Shown: piece by piece, positions 36,139-50,500 of the stretch
How positions within the stretch are numbered: position 1 is the stretch's first letter
Layout of the letters: each line of letters starts with the position of its first letter
Source of the DNA: Viscum album
Lineage: Eukaryota; Streptophyta; Magnoliopsida; Santalales; Viscaceae
Direction: 5' to 3'
Assembly: GCA_963277665.1 (NCBI GenBank)
Contig: OY728132.1
Span: 273,360,898 to 273,424,897 of the forward strand
DNA length: 64,000 bases
Made by a program: the position numbers and the translations under genes
The notes under the pieces: model-generated
Database searches by the model: none
Told to the model about the DNA's origin: nothing
What the model saw: only the letters and a program-made list of their open reading frames with translations

Positions 36139-37767
36139 AGAGGAGAGGAGGGGCACTCTTGTAAAGTCACAAAATGTTACTTTATTTTCAAAAGTGTTTC
36201 GGATTTTGAAGGTCCCACATTGATGTATTTCGAGTATAAGGTGATAAGGGTTCTAAATTAACTCAACCAGTAGGTTTTGGACATGTGTAGGTCTTAGATA
36301 TTACATTGTCATTCCATTTTATTTAAATCGTTAAATAATGAGGTCATCGCTGCATCATCATGATGTCATAAATAATTTAATTTATTTAATGTATCCAAAT
36401 TATATAAAAAAACTATGACGTAGGAAATCTTTTTAGATTTCCAATGACTATTTATAGTCAAATATATGACTTGTATAACCCCATGTAAATTTTTTTAAGT
36501 AAAACATCTCATGTTTGTGTCATTTTTACTTTAACATTAAATAAAAAGATATTTATGTCATTTTCCAACCAAAGTTGCTCCATGGGGTCCCCAAGTTGAC
36601 CCATAGATTGTTTTAGTCGGCCATGACACATCCAATGAAGGTAGGACATGTTTCTAGGTCATTTCATTTTATTAAAACATTATTCTTACCATAAACTACA
36701 CTAATTATCTATAATCACGATTAAAAACTTAATAAGTTACTATTCACCAAAAAAATTAATTTTATCCCATTGAACCACATTTTACTTCTTAATGAAAACC
36801 ATGTATGCCGGATTTTTGAAATTAAAAACACAAATATGGCAAAATTTCATTTAAACAGAAAAATCAGTTTTTATAAGTACCACTTAGTGGTTTCACTATT
36901 CATCAAAAATTGAAGTTTTTCAGAAAAATCCCAAAAATTCACCATAAGCTATATTTGATATTCAAAATTAAAAAATGAATTCTATTTTAAAAAATTCAAA
37001 ACATATAAGTCACATTAATTAATTTAATAATTAATTCCTGCTGTCAGAGCAAATAGCGTGTTTTTAAGAAATAATAAGTATCAAAAGATTGACACTTGTT
37101 TAAGTCTGATTTCAAAGTGAAATTAATTCCAACGACCACTATTGGATTTAATGGTAAAAACATAATCTATTTTAACTTTAAAACCAATTCAAAATATAAT
37201 CTAATCATATAAATAAATTAGATTAAAAAGAGGTTTTGAATTAAAATACAACATTTTACACTATTCATTAAAAAAATGAACTTTATCGGAAAGATACCAA
37301 AAATTTACACAAAGTAAATTTTGGAGTCCCAATCCTTAAGAAAAGTTTTATTTGGTCCAATATAATGCATAAGAGAGAACAAAACTATATTTAATGAAGG
37401 TTTTCCATCAAAAGGCGATAAGTGAACCTTTAGTGAAAACTATGGCATATACGCCTAAAATTGAATTCTTTATGTATTTTAAGACTTTATCTTTTATTGG
37501 ATAAATTTAAAAACATTTAAAAACATATATAATCATATTTTAGTTATTTCTATCCATTCCCGCCAATACAACGGCTACATGTTAACTACCATTTAAAATA
37601 ATATTATTTTATTATTAGAGTGCAACGTAAGATTCCCAAGAAACTCATTGTTGCATGTTTGGTACGCCATCAAGCATAGCATCCCCTTTAAAGTCATGTT
37701 AATATTTTATTCAAAAATATGGATAAATATGAAAATGTCATATTCATTATTTACCTGGGGTGTTACA

Positions 37768-38320
37768 TTTGATCAGCATTGTTGAGACATCTTCGGTGAC
37801 TCAAATGATCAGCATCGGTGTTTGATGATCGGTGACTCATTTGATCAGCATCGGTGAGACATATTCGGTGACTCAGAGGATCAGCATCAGTGTGTCATGA
37901 TCGGTGACTCATTTGATCAGCATCGGTGAGACATCTTCGGTGACTTAGATGATAAGCATTGATGTGTCATAGTCAGTGACTCATTTGATCAGCATCGGTG
38001 AGACATCTTCGGTGACTCAGATGATCAGCATCGATGTGTCATGATCAGTGAGTAATTTGATCAGCATCGGTGAGACATCTTCGGTGAATCAGATGATCAG
38101 CATCAGTGTGTCATGATTGTTGACTCATTTGATCATCATCGGTGAGTCATCTTCGGTGACTCAGATGATCAGCATCGGTGTGTCATGATCAGTGACTCAT
38201 TTGATCAGCATCGGTGAGACATCTTCGGTGACTCAGATGATCAGCATTGGTGTGTCATGATCAGTGACTCATTTGATCATCATCGGTGAGACATCTTCGG
38301 TGACTCAGATGATCAGCATC
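37768..38320. repeat. 36-bp/72-bp higher-order minisatellite in the 5' LTR
   Basis: About 15 units of the same A/B alternation as at 16.65-17.29 kb: GATCAGCATCGGTGAGACAT leading to CTTCGGTGACTCAGAT, and GATCAGCATCGGTGTGTCAT leading to GATCGGTGACTCATTT. The array is truncated on the left by the nested element. Confidence 0.9.
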
Positions 38321-38519
38321 GGTACGACCGTTGTCCTTTGATATGGATCAGTGAGACCGTTGTCCTTTGATATGGATCGGTGCGACCGTTGTCTTGACAG
38401 AACACAAAGTGTCTGTTTGATCTAGAAGACTTCCAGAATACGGATTAAGTAACAATGATTTGTGATTATTAAAACAGAAATCATAGGAAGAATTCAACAA
38501 TCTTCCAGAGGTCTCAACA
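37768..38519 (-). repeat. Truncated 5' LTR of the copia element (752 bp left)
   Basis: The minus-strand start TGTTGAGACCTCTGGAAG at 38,519 and the following ~200 bp match the 3' LTR start at 17,485, with visible substitutions. The LTR then enters the 36/72-bp minisatellite and is cut at 37,768 by the nested giant LTR. The remaining ~1.3 kb of this LTR is missing on the other side of the nested array. Confidence 0.85.
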
Positions 38520-38524
38520 TATAC
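38520..38524. repeat. Target-site duplication TATAC, right copy
   Basis: TATAC follows directly after the LTR end CAACA and equals the pentanucleotide at 15,426-15,430. Confidence 0.85.
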
Positions 38525-41500
38525 CTTCTGAAATTTTCATTTATATAGGTATAAAAATCCTAATTTTTAAGATAACCACGTTATCCAATGATTCATTATA
38601 TTACATTCCTTTTATGAGTACAGGATAAAAGAGATTTATATCAATAGTTAAACTACTTAATTTAAATTAATTATAATAATGCTAATATTTAGAAAAAAAA
38701 TCTAAAATTATAATGCCCAAAACCTCTATATAATAAAGAAAAGTTATATTGTAAATATATTAAACAATTTGTATTCTACATTGAGATATCATCTATGTTG
38801 ATAGTATATACATAAATCATTCTATGACAACAAATTAGTCATTCTTAAATACAATTAATTTAACATTTATGACTTTAACCAAGTAACCATTATAAAAAAA
38901 GTAATTTATATGAATAAATTTATGATGTAAGCCATTGATAAAATATAAAATCATTAAAATCATTATATCTTCCAAAAAATTCAAATCTTTTCATTTTTCC
39001 ATTGAAATTATCTCAAAATTTTATATGGACACTATCATAATTATATAAAGATTTAATGTATAATGGGTATATAATTATATTTCTAGATCAACCATGATCA
39101 ATGTACAAAATATCATTCTCCAGACTTCTATGTCATCTATTGTACAATAATCAATCATTAGTAATGTTTGGTATCCATGGAATTTTATCCCAAACTATAT
39201 TTGTAAAAAAACCATTATGTACCCATATATATTTTATATTAGTGTTATATAGTGCAGTCCAACACCAAAATTTAGTAATAAAACATTTGAAAAGTCTCTA
39301 TGATTAAGGATTTATTAGTGGACATTCACTGTCATTATTTTCACTAAAACCATAATTAAAACATGTGAAAAAAATTAAACACTAGGAGTAATGAAAAATA
39401 TAAATCATACTAAATAAATCATATAATTTTATCCACTCTAACCAATTATATTACAATTTTTCGATATTATTTTTACTCTCATCATTATATAAATATAATC
39501 CCAAACACCATTTAAAATAACTTATTATCCATTCAACATTCTAATGTCAGTTTTATGATTTTCAATATCTATAGTTACTATTATATTAATTTGAATTTGA
39601 GTATTCATTATATTTGAATGATCTAAAGTCAAGTAGTTTTTCTCAGCGACCATTTTCATTTATTCTTCCATTATGTTTTTATATAAAACAATGATTTTTC
39701 CACATTCATCTAGAATTTTAAGATCATATACCCATGTATTTTTTAGGTTCATAATGAGTATTAAAAAATTATTTGATCAATTCTATTCATCATAAAAAGG
39801 TTACCACATACCATCTCATGTTATAATCTTTACTAAAATAGTGATATTTAATAAAAAAAATTATTAATCATTACATTTCTTTTACAATATATTATAAACT
39901 TTTCCGCGTAATATCATGCATGTGGTTGGTTATATCAAGATTAAGATGGACATTATTCATTCAAAAAAACCATCTAACATTAAATTAATTATGATTAGTG
40001 TTAGGTGAATTAAATTTTTGATCATTCCAATTATAATATACCTTATTATGCATCCCTATTATTTTACTAAACAATTAATTTTTGTTAAAAGTCCCAAAAT
40101 ATGATTTTTTTACTTATCATAGTTCTTTATAAATCAATTTTCATTCAATGTCATAGTAGTTAGAAAATAATAAATTGTTATATTTAGAATATACTCCACT
40201 TTTCTTTTTAGTTTCCACTTGAGTATGGTTTTTCAATTCATGATAAAATTATAGTTTGAAGAAACCATTTCATAGATAGAGTATTTCATGAAATTATTAC
40301 AATAATTGATTTCAATATGCTTTTTATGAAATCTCCGTTATAATTATATCATTATCCTTTCAAATGTTACTTAATTTTCTATGTATTCTCCTAAACTAGA
40401 AATTTAATTCACTATAATGGTCGAAAAGTAATACATTTAATCAAATTTATCATTATTAGGCATCATAAGTCATGATATTTTTATCTTATCATAGATAAAT
40501 ATATTATCTAATTTTTTTCATACATGTATTTTAAAATTGAATTTATTACAACTTAAATAAGATATATTACATATAAAAACATCATTGAACACATATCTAT
40601 TAATAAAAAATTATAAAATATTAACAATATTATAATTATAAACATACTTTACGAAAGAAAACCCAATAATAGAAATAAAGTATACATTAGGAATTTTATA
40701 TGAGTTTTCAATATTTTTCCATTTATTAATGTGTAAATTCATAAAATAGGATAGAATTTAGGTATTTCGGATATTATAACCATTCACATCAATCTAGGGT
40801 GCCATATATAATTTCTATTTATAATTTTATTCTTATTTAGACATGAAAAAAAATATAAATTTAGAAGAATGTTTAATGTATATGATAATGAATAGTATAA
40901 AATATATTAAAAATACCATAAATATTGATACTATTTTTTATATATATATTGATTTTATGATAATGAGTTGATGATTTGAATATCCTGAAATTCTAAGTGA
41001 TTAAATGTTATCATAATGAAGGGATTTTTACAATAGTTCAAATAAAAAATCTAATTCTAGTATTAATAACTTCTATACAACCTGATAATATTAGATCAAA
41101 CTAGAGTTTCATATGTTGAATTGTACAAACCACCCATTACACACTATATTTTCTATTAAAGGAAAAATGAATTTCAAAAATAAATCATGGTAAAGTGTAA
41201 GAAACATCATTATCCAACATTTTAAAGATGAAAACCCTAATTATAGGACTCTACATTTGAAAGGGAAATCATGAAACAAATTTATAGTCAATTAAGTGAA
41301 TAAATATTTAAATAATTATGATGATAAATAACTAAAGTGAAACAATTCATCTAGAAACATGTGAATGCATCACAACATATAAGATTATATTTGTATTAAC
41401 AACATTTTACTTTTGTCATCATTTATATTTTTCATTATTAAAGTAGTATTTTTAATCGAATTATCTATATAGTTTCTACAACTAATTACATTTTTTTGGA

Positions 41501-44500
41501 TTAAAATATGTTTTTTGTTTAAATGACAAATTTGAAACATTTTTACATGAATATAACTTTTATTCCTATACCATTGATGTAATAATAATCATTCTTAAAC
41601 ACTATATTCTATTATGTTGATGTAATATTTTACCATTTTGATGATGGGTTTTAAATCTACTGAAATAAAATAGTATCACACAATTTCAAGGTATATTCTC
41701 TTATTAATATTTTCTTATTGATTTCTCTATGAATGATAGAATTAATTATTTTGTACAGTACTTTATTCAATATTACATTTGTAATAAAATAGGCATAATA
41801 TAAAAATACAGTATGTGTTGTACTCTTACTCATCCTTGATATATATCAATAAAACACTATTATGAAATTACATTTTAAAGAGATAACTATTTTTTTATAA
41901 TTAATTATCATCAAATATATAAGATTATTGATGATGAAATTTTATACAACACATAAATGCTAAAAAATAAATAAAATTATATGAATTTTCATTTTCTAAA
42001 AAACATGAAGAATTAAAAAAGCTAAATTCAAACCATAATCATTTAAAATAGGTCATTGTGAAATAGATGGTGATTCAATATGATGGTACTCAATGATTCC
42101 ATATTGTACTCATTGTTTCTAAAACCATCCTTCAATTTAATGTTTAATTTTTTTAATTCATGGTACACAACCAAATCATCATAAACCTCATGTCTAATGT
42201 CCTGTGCTTAAAAAATGAAATATTACAAAATATCTTTTATTAAATGTGATATGATCTATGATAATATTTAAAACATTTATAATTAATATTAATACTCAAA
42301 ATAATCTAAAAAACATATCAAACCTTGTGTTTTAGTATGTTTGAGGACTAGTTACATATAAAATGTATATTACAGAACCTGTAAATATTTCTCATTAATT
42401 AGACAAAAATAGACTCCCTTATAAACTTATTATTGGTTACACTCATCTTCAAAATATGTAGAAAGAAAAAATAAGAAACGGGTTAGCTCTAATGCACAAT
42501 AAGGGGTATGATAACAAATAAAAATCAAATATTATATGCCAGTAAATATGATCATATAAGTATAACATTAATATAAGAGATTGTTGTAAAAAAATAATAG
42601 ATGAAAAATCATGAAATATAGAGAAATAAATAAATCAAAAGACCATATAATCGATTCTAAAAAATATGAATGATGCACACATGCCATATAGAATTGAAAA
42701 ATAAAATTATTACAAAGTATAGTTTAATAGTTTACCTAGGTATTCTCTCAAAGATAAGTTTATAGAAAATGATTTTGTCTCAATTAGTTGAACTTAATAA
42801 AAGTTAAATTTAATTTTGGGTTATAAAATTGATAGAATAAATTATTTTAATATGACCGATTACTAAAAAAATTGAGAAATACGGTGGATGGAGATGTTTT
42901 TTATAAACCATTTTATATATTTTCATTGTTTTAAATTATCATAAATTCTTCTTATGTTATATGGTAAGAGAGTGATTCCTCTATTTATTAACCTCCCCAA
43001 TTATCTAGATAGTTATTTTAATGGAATTCCATGTCATGTGTCAATAATTATACACCTATTGTTGTGTGTCTGGTGTTTCAATTTGTATTTTTAATAAATT
43101 AAGGCAATTAAAAAATCAGAATTGTTATTCCCTAATTAACAAGAATTCGTACCACAATTCCTATGACATTTTTAGACCATCATAAAATCACCACCAAATC
43201 CTAATTTGTTTTGTATAAAAAATTTCAGAATTATGTGGTCGAATATATGGATCGTTGACCAAGAAATTTGAAATAAAAAATTATAACACTACAATAAATT
43301 CATTCAAAATTAAAAAAAATAATTAACAAGCGAAACTAGTTTAAAGACGACAATATTTTTTTATTCCATTAAATTATGAAACTCAAAAAAATTTAGTTGG
43401 AAATGACTCTTCCTTTCATAATAACTAAGAAGAACTACCCCACCATTGATGGTGAAGGTGGTTTTATTCAATTGTGGAGAAACTTAAAAAATTGAAAATA
43501 AGTAAATAAATCAGTAGAGATCCATCAATCAAAGCATCCCTCATCGACTTATATTCTATAGAACCTTAATAACACTTATTTATAGGAATTTATGTTCCCT
43601 ATAAGAATAAAAAATGGGTTTTTAATTTCCCTCAAATAATAATGGGTCATCTTGGGCCATTTAAAATAAGAAGAGACATAAATATTAATCAAAATAGAAA
43701 TTTTTTATTCTTTCTGAGAGTTTCAGGTCATTAAGTGATATTCAAGATGTGGAATGTGTGGGAATGCAAACTTTACTTCCAAATTATTTAATTTCTAGAA
43801 TAGCATATTCATTATTTCTAATTTATAGGGCCTAATACATAGTGTTATTATTCATGTAAAATTGTGTGAATTATTTTCATGATGTGAATGGTTTATTTGC
43901 AACATGTTTTACTCTAAATCATCCTCAATCATCATAAATGGTCCTTAAATTGTCTATTCATCATGTTTGATAATGTAAATCATAAAATCAACATCTTTTA
44001 TCTTTAAAAATATTTTTTACCGCACTCTATAAACCGATGTGGCGTGAAATTTTTTCTGATAACTATATTTCAAAATTGTTGTTTATTTTATTATAAGACT
44101 TGATATCCTACCTCACAACATTAAAAAACTAAATACATCCATGATTTATCAATTAATTTATTCAAAATGTGAAATTTTATATCGAAAAGGTATGCTTAAA
44201 ATAGTTCTATAAATGAACTATGAGAGAACTAGAAATACATAACAATAATATTATGATTGTGGTATAATAATGAAATGAATCATAGCCAAAAATGAATCAA
44301 AATATAGAAATATGGAACAACTAAATGTATAATAAAACATTGGTAATTAATTCAAGTATATTTTCCCCACGAATTTTTCAGAAAATCCAATTATTTCCAC
44401 CCTTTAGCTTTTGATTAAATCCATCCATCACCACCCTTTATATTGTAGAAAATATTATTTTGTCAATGTTTTATTATCTCATGACACGTAAAACCATAAC

Positions 44501-47500
44501 CAATGCCTTTTAGGGTGATATAGGACCCCACCAATAATCATCACTATATAAGAGTCCCATTCTAAATAATGTGATTCATCATACCATTAATAATTTATTG
44601 TTAAAATGGGTATTATTTATCAAAGCGTAGATATTCCATTAAAATAAAAAAAAATTCAATTCATTTTAAAAAATTTCTAATAATTAAATCCTTTATAATT
44701 CCATTAATAATCATAACATGATAACCTAATAGAAAATAAATGGGAATACTATCATATTATGTAAATATATAGGTAAATTCCCATCAATCTATATAATAAA
44801 GATTGTGAAATTTACATTATTTTAATAATGTTTACATAGTTGAGTCAATAATTTCCCTTGTCAATCAATGTATGATATGTTGGTGAATTACCTTATATTA
44901 GAGGAAATAAAATGTATTTATTCATAGAGGAAATGTATTTGATTACAAATTATTATCATAAAACTATGATAATGATTAAAGAGAAAGGATGTTTTTGATA
45001 ATTTCTATAATTATTATTTAATATTTCTCATGGATGAAATATAGTTAAGAATAAATTGGTATAAAAATAATAATTTTATCTAAATAGTATAATTTTAAAT
45101 TGAAATGAATGATGAAAATGATGCTTTTCAAAGAAATATATTATGTATGATACTCATAAAATAGTGATAAAATAATTTTATTTGTAAAACCATAAAATAA
45201 GGCAAAGAAAATTCAAAATAAAATGACATTTGTAATTCTGAAAATATTCAAATATAATATTTTTTTCTTATTTTTAAAAAAAAATTACCAAAATATATAT
45301 TAGTATCATTTTAGGAATGTTTGGAATGAAATAATTTGATATATTATAAAACATTAATATTTAATAAATCTATGAATATTTCATCATAAAAATACATAAT
45401 GATTTAATACATGAAATTTAGAATTTAGTATATGTAAGATACCAATGATATGTAAAACCATTTAATATTTTTTAAAACACATTATTGAAGACCAAAATCA
45501 TATATTGGGAAATAAAATCTCAATATTAATTGTGATTATGTGATCTAACATGATCATAATAATTATTTCATATCTGAATACCCAAAAATGAGAGGAAAAT
45601 CTTAGTGAAATGAATAGTATGTTCATGGAGAATAAATCTCTATTAGAATTATTTAGAGTTATTATTACCCATATCAATAATTTATTTCATAATTTATTAA
45701 ATAAAAAAATTATACCAATGAAATGAAGTATAATACCTAGTGAAAAACAAATAATACTGTTAAAAAAATTGAAGGATATAATAAGGATTATATTAATATA
45801 ATCATTTAGTTTTTTTTATTTATGGTAGAAGAATTTTAATCTAGAAATCTATCATGACTCGAGTAATAATTAAATTGAACTCCCACAAAATATGGTAGAT
45901 CATGACATTGAAAAATAATTAAATCATTATATTATATAAAAATAAGCATTGTATACATCCTATAAGATTAATTTGGTTCACATCATGATGTATTTATGAT
46001 GTAAATGGAATTAATACAAAGAAACCCAATATGTAAGATAATCCTTGATGCCTGAATCATTTTATAATTATGTTAATATGAATAATTACCAAAGCCCAGA
46101 TATAAAGGAAGAAACATATTTAATATTATTCATAATGCATAATCAATTAAACATTGAACAACAAAGTTCCATAAAAAATTTTGTTACTAGATTGAAGGAA
46201 ACTGAATTATTATAAACATTATATATTTTGTAACAATTGATTAAAACCACCATAAGAGAATAAACATGGAATAAAATATTTAATATCCTAAAATATAATA
46301 AATTAATTATAAAAATATAAAAGTGGATTTAGACATACTATTTTAAAGATAAATATATTATAATATGAAATATGTCTCCAAAGGTTATTAATTAAGAGAA
46401 TAATTTTTTACCTTGTACATGAATAATTTTATTAATGTGTATAACTTATTTGATAACTCGAACATTATCTTCAAAATATCCAAAGAAATTAATTGATTCA
46501 GATAACTTATTATGAATAAGGGATTTATGACATGATTAGAACATCTAGGTGAGGTAAATTAGATAGGGTTTCATGGAAATTATAAATGGAATGTGTGACT
46601 ATTATATAATGGAATTACTCCCCTTATATAAGTGAGGAAAATAGATTTTTTGGGATTTCCCTTTGTTTTAATAATTTTATTACACAATTGAATGGAAAAT
46701 TTTTATTAAAAGTTAAATAATATTGTATGGGGGTTAGATAAAGTTATAAAGAACCCAACACCAATTTAACTAAATGTTTTTAATATGTTTTATGATTTTT
46801 ATGATTTTATTATTATATTTTTTCATTTTGGTTTTCACTTTGGTAAAAAGATGTTACACTAGTAGTTTACAGATAAGATAACAATTATAGGATAATATTT
46901 ATGTTCTGAGGATAAATTTTGGTTCTATAAAATCTAATTCGATTTATATAAAAATAAAAGGTACTTTCAAATAAAAAAAAATTTCAAATATAGAAAAACA
47001 TGTTAGTAATTTATATTTTGTATCACTAAGTGTTCTAAATATAATTTAGTTCTAGGTATTAATTTAAATTTTATATATTTTTCATGATCACATAGATTTA
47101 TTAACTTAAAAAATTTCAATTTTATTTATTATATAAAAATTACATATCAATAATAAAAAGTTCCATGAAAATAACACTTTCACCATTATCATGTTTATTT
47201 GCTTTAATCATAGTAATCATACTTGTTCTTACCACAAAATTATATTAAACATAATAAATAATATTACCTCGATGATATAAAATATAAATTAATTTTAATT
47301 GGTATAATGATGTAAACAAATTTTTAATAAAAGTGAATAATTTTATTTTTAAGTAAAATATTTCATATATTTTTATAACATTCAAAAGGGTATTATAATT
47401 TAAACATATAATTATTTTTAAATAATAATGTTATTTATAAATATATCATTTTATATAAGAAATATTTAAAAAAAAAAAATTTCATTTTCATATAATAAAA

Positions 47501-50500
47501 ATTTCTGAAATGCATTGTTATTATGAACATCTATAACATTTATTACTCACCTAAAATCAGAAAAAATAAAAAATTAAAAAAAATTCATGAAGAAAAGATT
47601 GACATGACGATTTAAAGAATGAAGTTATTTTTCGAAAATAAAAAATAAAGAAATAAAAAATTTATATGTTAAATTAAAAAATCAAATAAAAACAAAATTT
47701 CATAAAAATTCCATTTTAACCAATTGAGTATCCATAATTCTATTTTTTTTCACATTTATAAATGATTGTAATGTTTTTATCTACCATTGGTTAAATTATT
47801 ATTATTATTTTCTTATCAAATATCTCTTAGATTCATTTATTTTTCTGTTACACATGGAATAATACATTAGAATGTTATTTATTTGGAACAAATTATTATA
47901 TAGTAAAATCACGTGTCGTTAAATGCTACCCAAATTAAAAAAATTTCTTCTTGGTAATTTTATTTTATTAATCACTAATAAAATTATTTGAGGGTATTAT
48001 TAACATATTTATCATAGAATATGTTACATAAAATATGAATAATATCTTACTCATTTATCATTTATCACACTACTTATCATTACATATACAAAATTAATTT
48101 TATATACAATCATATACTAAAGTACCTATGTTCCTTAATAATAAATTATCCAAAATATAAATATCCAAAATCAGTTGAATTACGATATAATTAATCTATA
48201 ATTATGTCATATATACCTAAAAAGATTAAATCTATATTTAACCATGAAAAAATTTATCCATTAATTCATAAATTCATTAACTAGTCAATATATATATAAT
48301 AATCACAAATATTATTTAAACTTCCCAAAAAATTCATTGATAACTTTTTTTATAAAAACAATAATTAATTCCAAGGCTATCAATAATATGTAACTCACAT
48401 TTATTAAAAACAATATACCATTATTTACCGCAACGACAAGCGTATATTAAACCAATGAGTTATTCATACCTCAATCACGTGTTATACAACAATTTTCCTC
48501 AAAAATATAACCATTTAATAAAATCATGATTCATGGTTCCTAAAACCATTTCACATATGATTCAAAACCATTAAATAAATACTACAAAATAGTAATCCAT
48601 TTTATACCACAATCTTAATAAGATTACAAATATACTGGGACATAATTTAAAAATACCCCACATTATTGAAAATACATAAGATTGTAAATATTTATATTTG
48701 ATTAATATATCAACCATTGATGTCTTATGGATCATTGTATTTCAAGTTTTACTAAACCATTATTTAGTATATTGTTATATCCTATTCGTAAATTAGATTG
48801 TATTAATATTAATATCTAAATTTTGCAAAATTAATTTCTTACACATGTATAAAATACATTCATTGGTTACCAATTAAATAGAAATCAATGTAAAAATCAT
48901 TTTAAAGTAAAACACATTTTATAAAAAATGTATTATTATAAGAACAAGGTGTTTTTATCTCTAGAAATCAAATTATTCGTTAACAGTTAATGATTTCTCT
49001 TAAATTTTTATATAATATATACGAATAGGGTCTTTTATTCATAAAATATTTTTAATCTATGGGATATAAATAAATCATGTTTTATGCTTAGAAAATGTAT
49101 TTTTTTAAAAGGTTCCCATATGTTCACCCAAATTATAAAATTAATTTTTACACCATTAGAAAAAAAATGAGAAAATGAAACTAATTTATGAATTAAAAAA
49201 TTATATATTATATTATATTTAATTGTTGATAATTTTATTAAAAGTGTAATTTATTGATTAAAAATAAAAGAACAGATTTTAATTGAAAATGACCTTTTCA
49301 TTTTAAGAATTTACAATATCTATTTTGTTTTAAATTTTCTAAAAAAAATTTCAATTCAATTATTAACAATTAATTTCAAAGAATTTGAATAAATTTTATG
49401 ATCAATTTATATTTAAAAACATGTCATACTTCTAAAAACATTTTCAACAGAAAAAAATTTTCATTTTTTTTCATGTTTGATTTTATATTATATTCTAGAA
49501 CATCTCTGAATTAAATTTATTAAAATAGATAATATTTTTTGTATATGAAAATTTAATATTATATATTATGGTCACTATTATTTTTTTCATAATTAATAGT
49601 AAAAAATTAAAAATTAATTACCCTTGTTATAGTTAAAAGTTCTTTACTAAGGGTTTGAATCAAAACATAAGGTATGATTTCCAATCATTATTTTATATAT
49701 CCTATTTTATGGATATATTTCATAATCATACTATCAAAATATAAAATATATTTCCATCTAAAATGTAAAATATGTTTTTAAATATAGTTTTTTTGAATAT
49801 ATATTGAAATATTTTCAAGATATGACACTGAGATAGAGCTTGATTCCAAGTCCCATTATGCCCAGAATTAATTTTTAATAATATATTAAATATATTATTG
49901 GTATGCATGTATAAGATTCTTGATAAAGTAGAATAAATTTTAAATTGGGTTCTATATTAGATATATAATTTAACCATTGAGATTAGATCATGGGGTTTAC
50001 CCCATGTGTGACATAACCATTATCGATGTGAGGGGTCTGTGGAAAATTTAATATGGGATAATTAATAAAATAAAATAAATTATTTTATTATTTTATTAGA
50101 TTATTCCAAGACCTAGTTTAATTACACTATAAATTAATGGATATTATAAAATTTTATTTTAAACCACATTACATTGGTGATATTGAGAAGCTATTGGATT
50201 ATCATCCATTGGTTAGTGATGACCAATTCGATATTAAGGATCATTGTACCAACACGATTTGTGGATCTCACCAACAACAATGATACAGTTTTTTATTTTT
50301 CATTGATCGATACTAAAAGATTAAAAATGATTTTTTTATCTGGATTTTGTGCCCATTTTATTATTCAAATGATGAACAATCATCAATCGAATAACAAATG
50401 GATTTGTGGATCAGGCATATTGATGGTAAAATTTAGAATAATCTATGAATTTGGGATTTCATTATGATCATTTTATTATCTCATTTTTATTCATTCTATA

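Larger units (their letters stand above)
18879..37767 (-). mobile_element. Nested LARD-like array: three ~5-kb LTRs and two internal domains
   Basis: Three direct repeats of 4.95-5.08 kb (18,879-23,953; 26,192-31,143; 32,817-37,767) each run from TATAAG (TGTAAG decayed) to GTGTTACA. They are separated by 2.2-kb and 1.7-kb internal domains. On the minus strand each LTR starts TGTAACACCCCAGG. The right and middle LTRs are followed by a primer site, and the left and middle LTRs are preceded by a polypurine tract. Only gag fragments are present, with no pol. LTRs longer than the internal domain with no pol define a LARD-like, non-autonomous family mobilised in trans. Flanks differ on the two sides (CAACT left, TTTGA right), so this is not one simple insertion. 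Confidence 0.88.
32817..37767 (-). repeat. Giant LTR copy 3 (5' LTR, 4,951 bp)
   Basis: This copy is the 5' LTR in minus orientation: a primer-binding site lies on its left (32,803-32,815). On its right the copia-LTR minisatellite follows immediately after TGTTACA without any polypurine tract. Landmarks are the tandem units at 34.05-34.82 kb, palindromes at 35,164 and 35,376, and the TATA box at 36,132. Its length differs from copy 2 by one base pair. Confidence 0.9.
15431..38519 (-). mobile_element. Sirevirus-like Ty1/copia element, gutted and carrying a nested LTR array
   Basis: The outer element runs on the minus strand: a truncated 5' LTR (37,768-38,519), a large nested insertion (18,879-37,767), the end of its internal region with a long terminal frame, repeated polypurine tracts, and a complete 3' LTR (15,431-17,485). 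A perfect 5-bp duplication brackets the whole. The 3' LTR starts TGTTGAG after AAAGGGGGAGAT, and near its end carries TTCACCCCCTCTTGA, both usual in copia elements of plants. Multiple tracts before the 3' LTR and an extra downstream frame are known hallmarks of Sireviruses. The primer site, gag, protease, integrase, RT and RNase H are all missing. The Sirevirus label is inference because no pol domain is left to type. Confidence 0.75.

Noticed and set aside
50174..50467. 97-codon plus-strand frame
   Set aside because: No recognisable domain, composition equal to the AT-rich surroundings, and no promoter or splice context.
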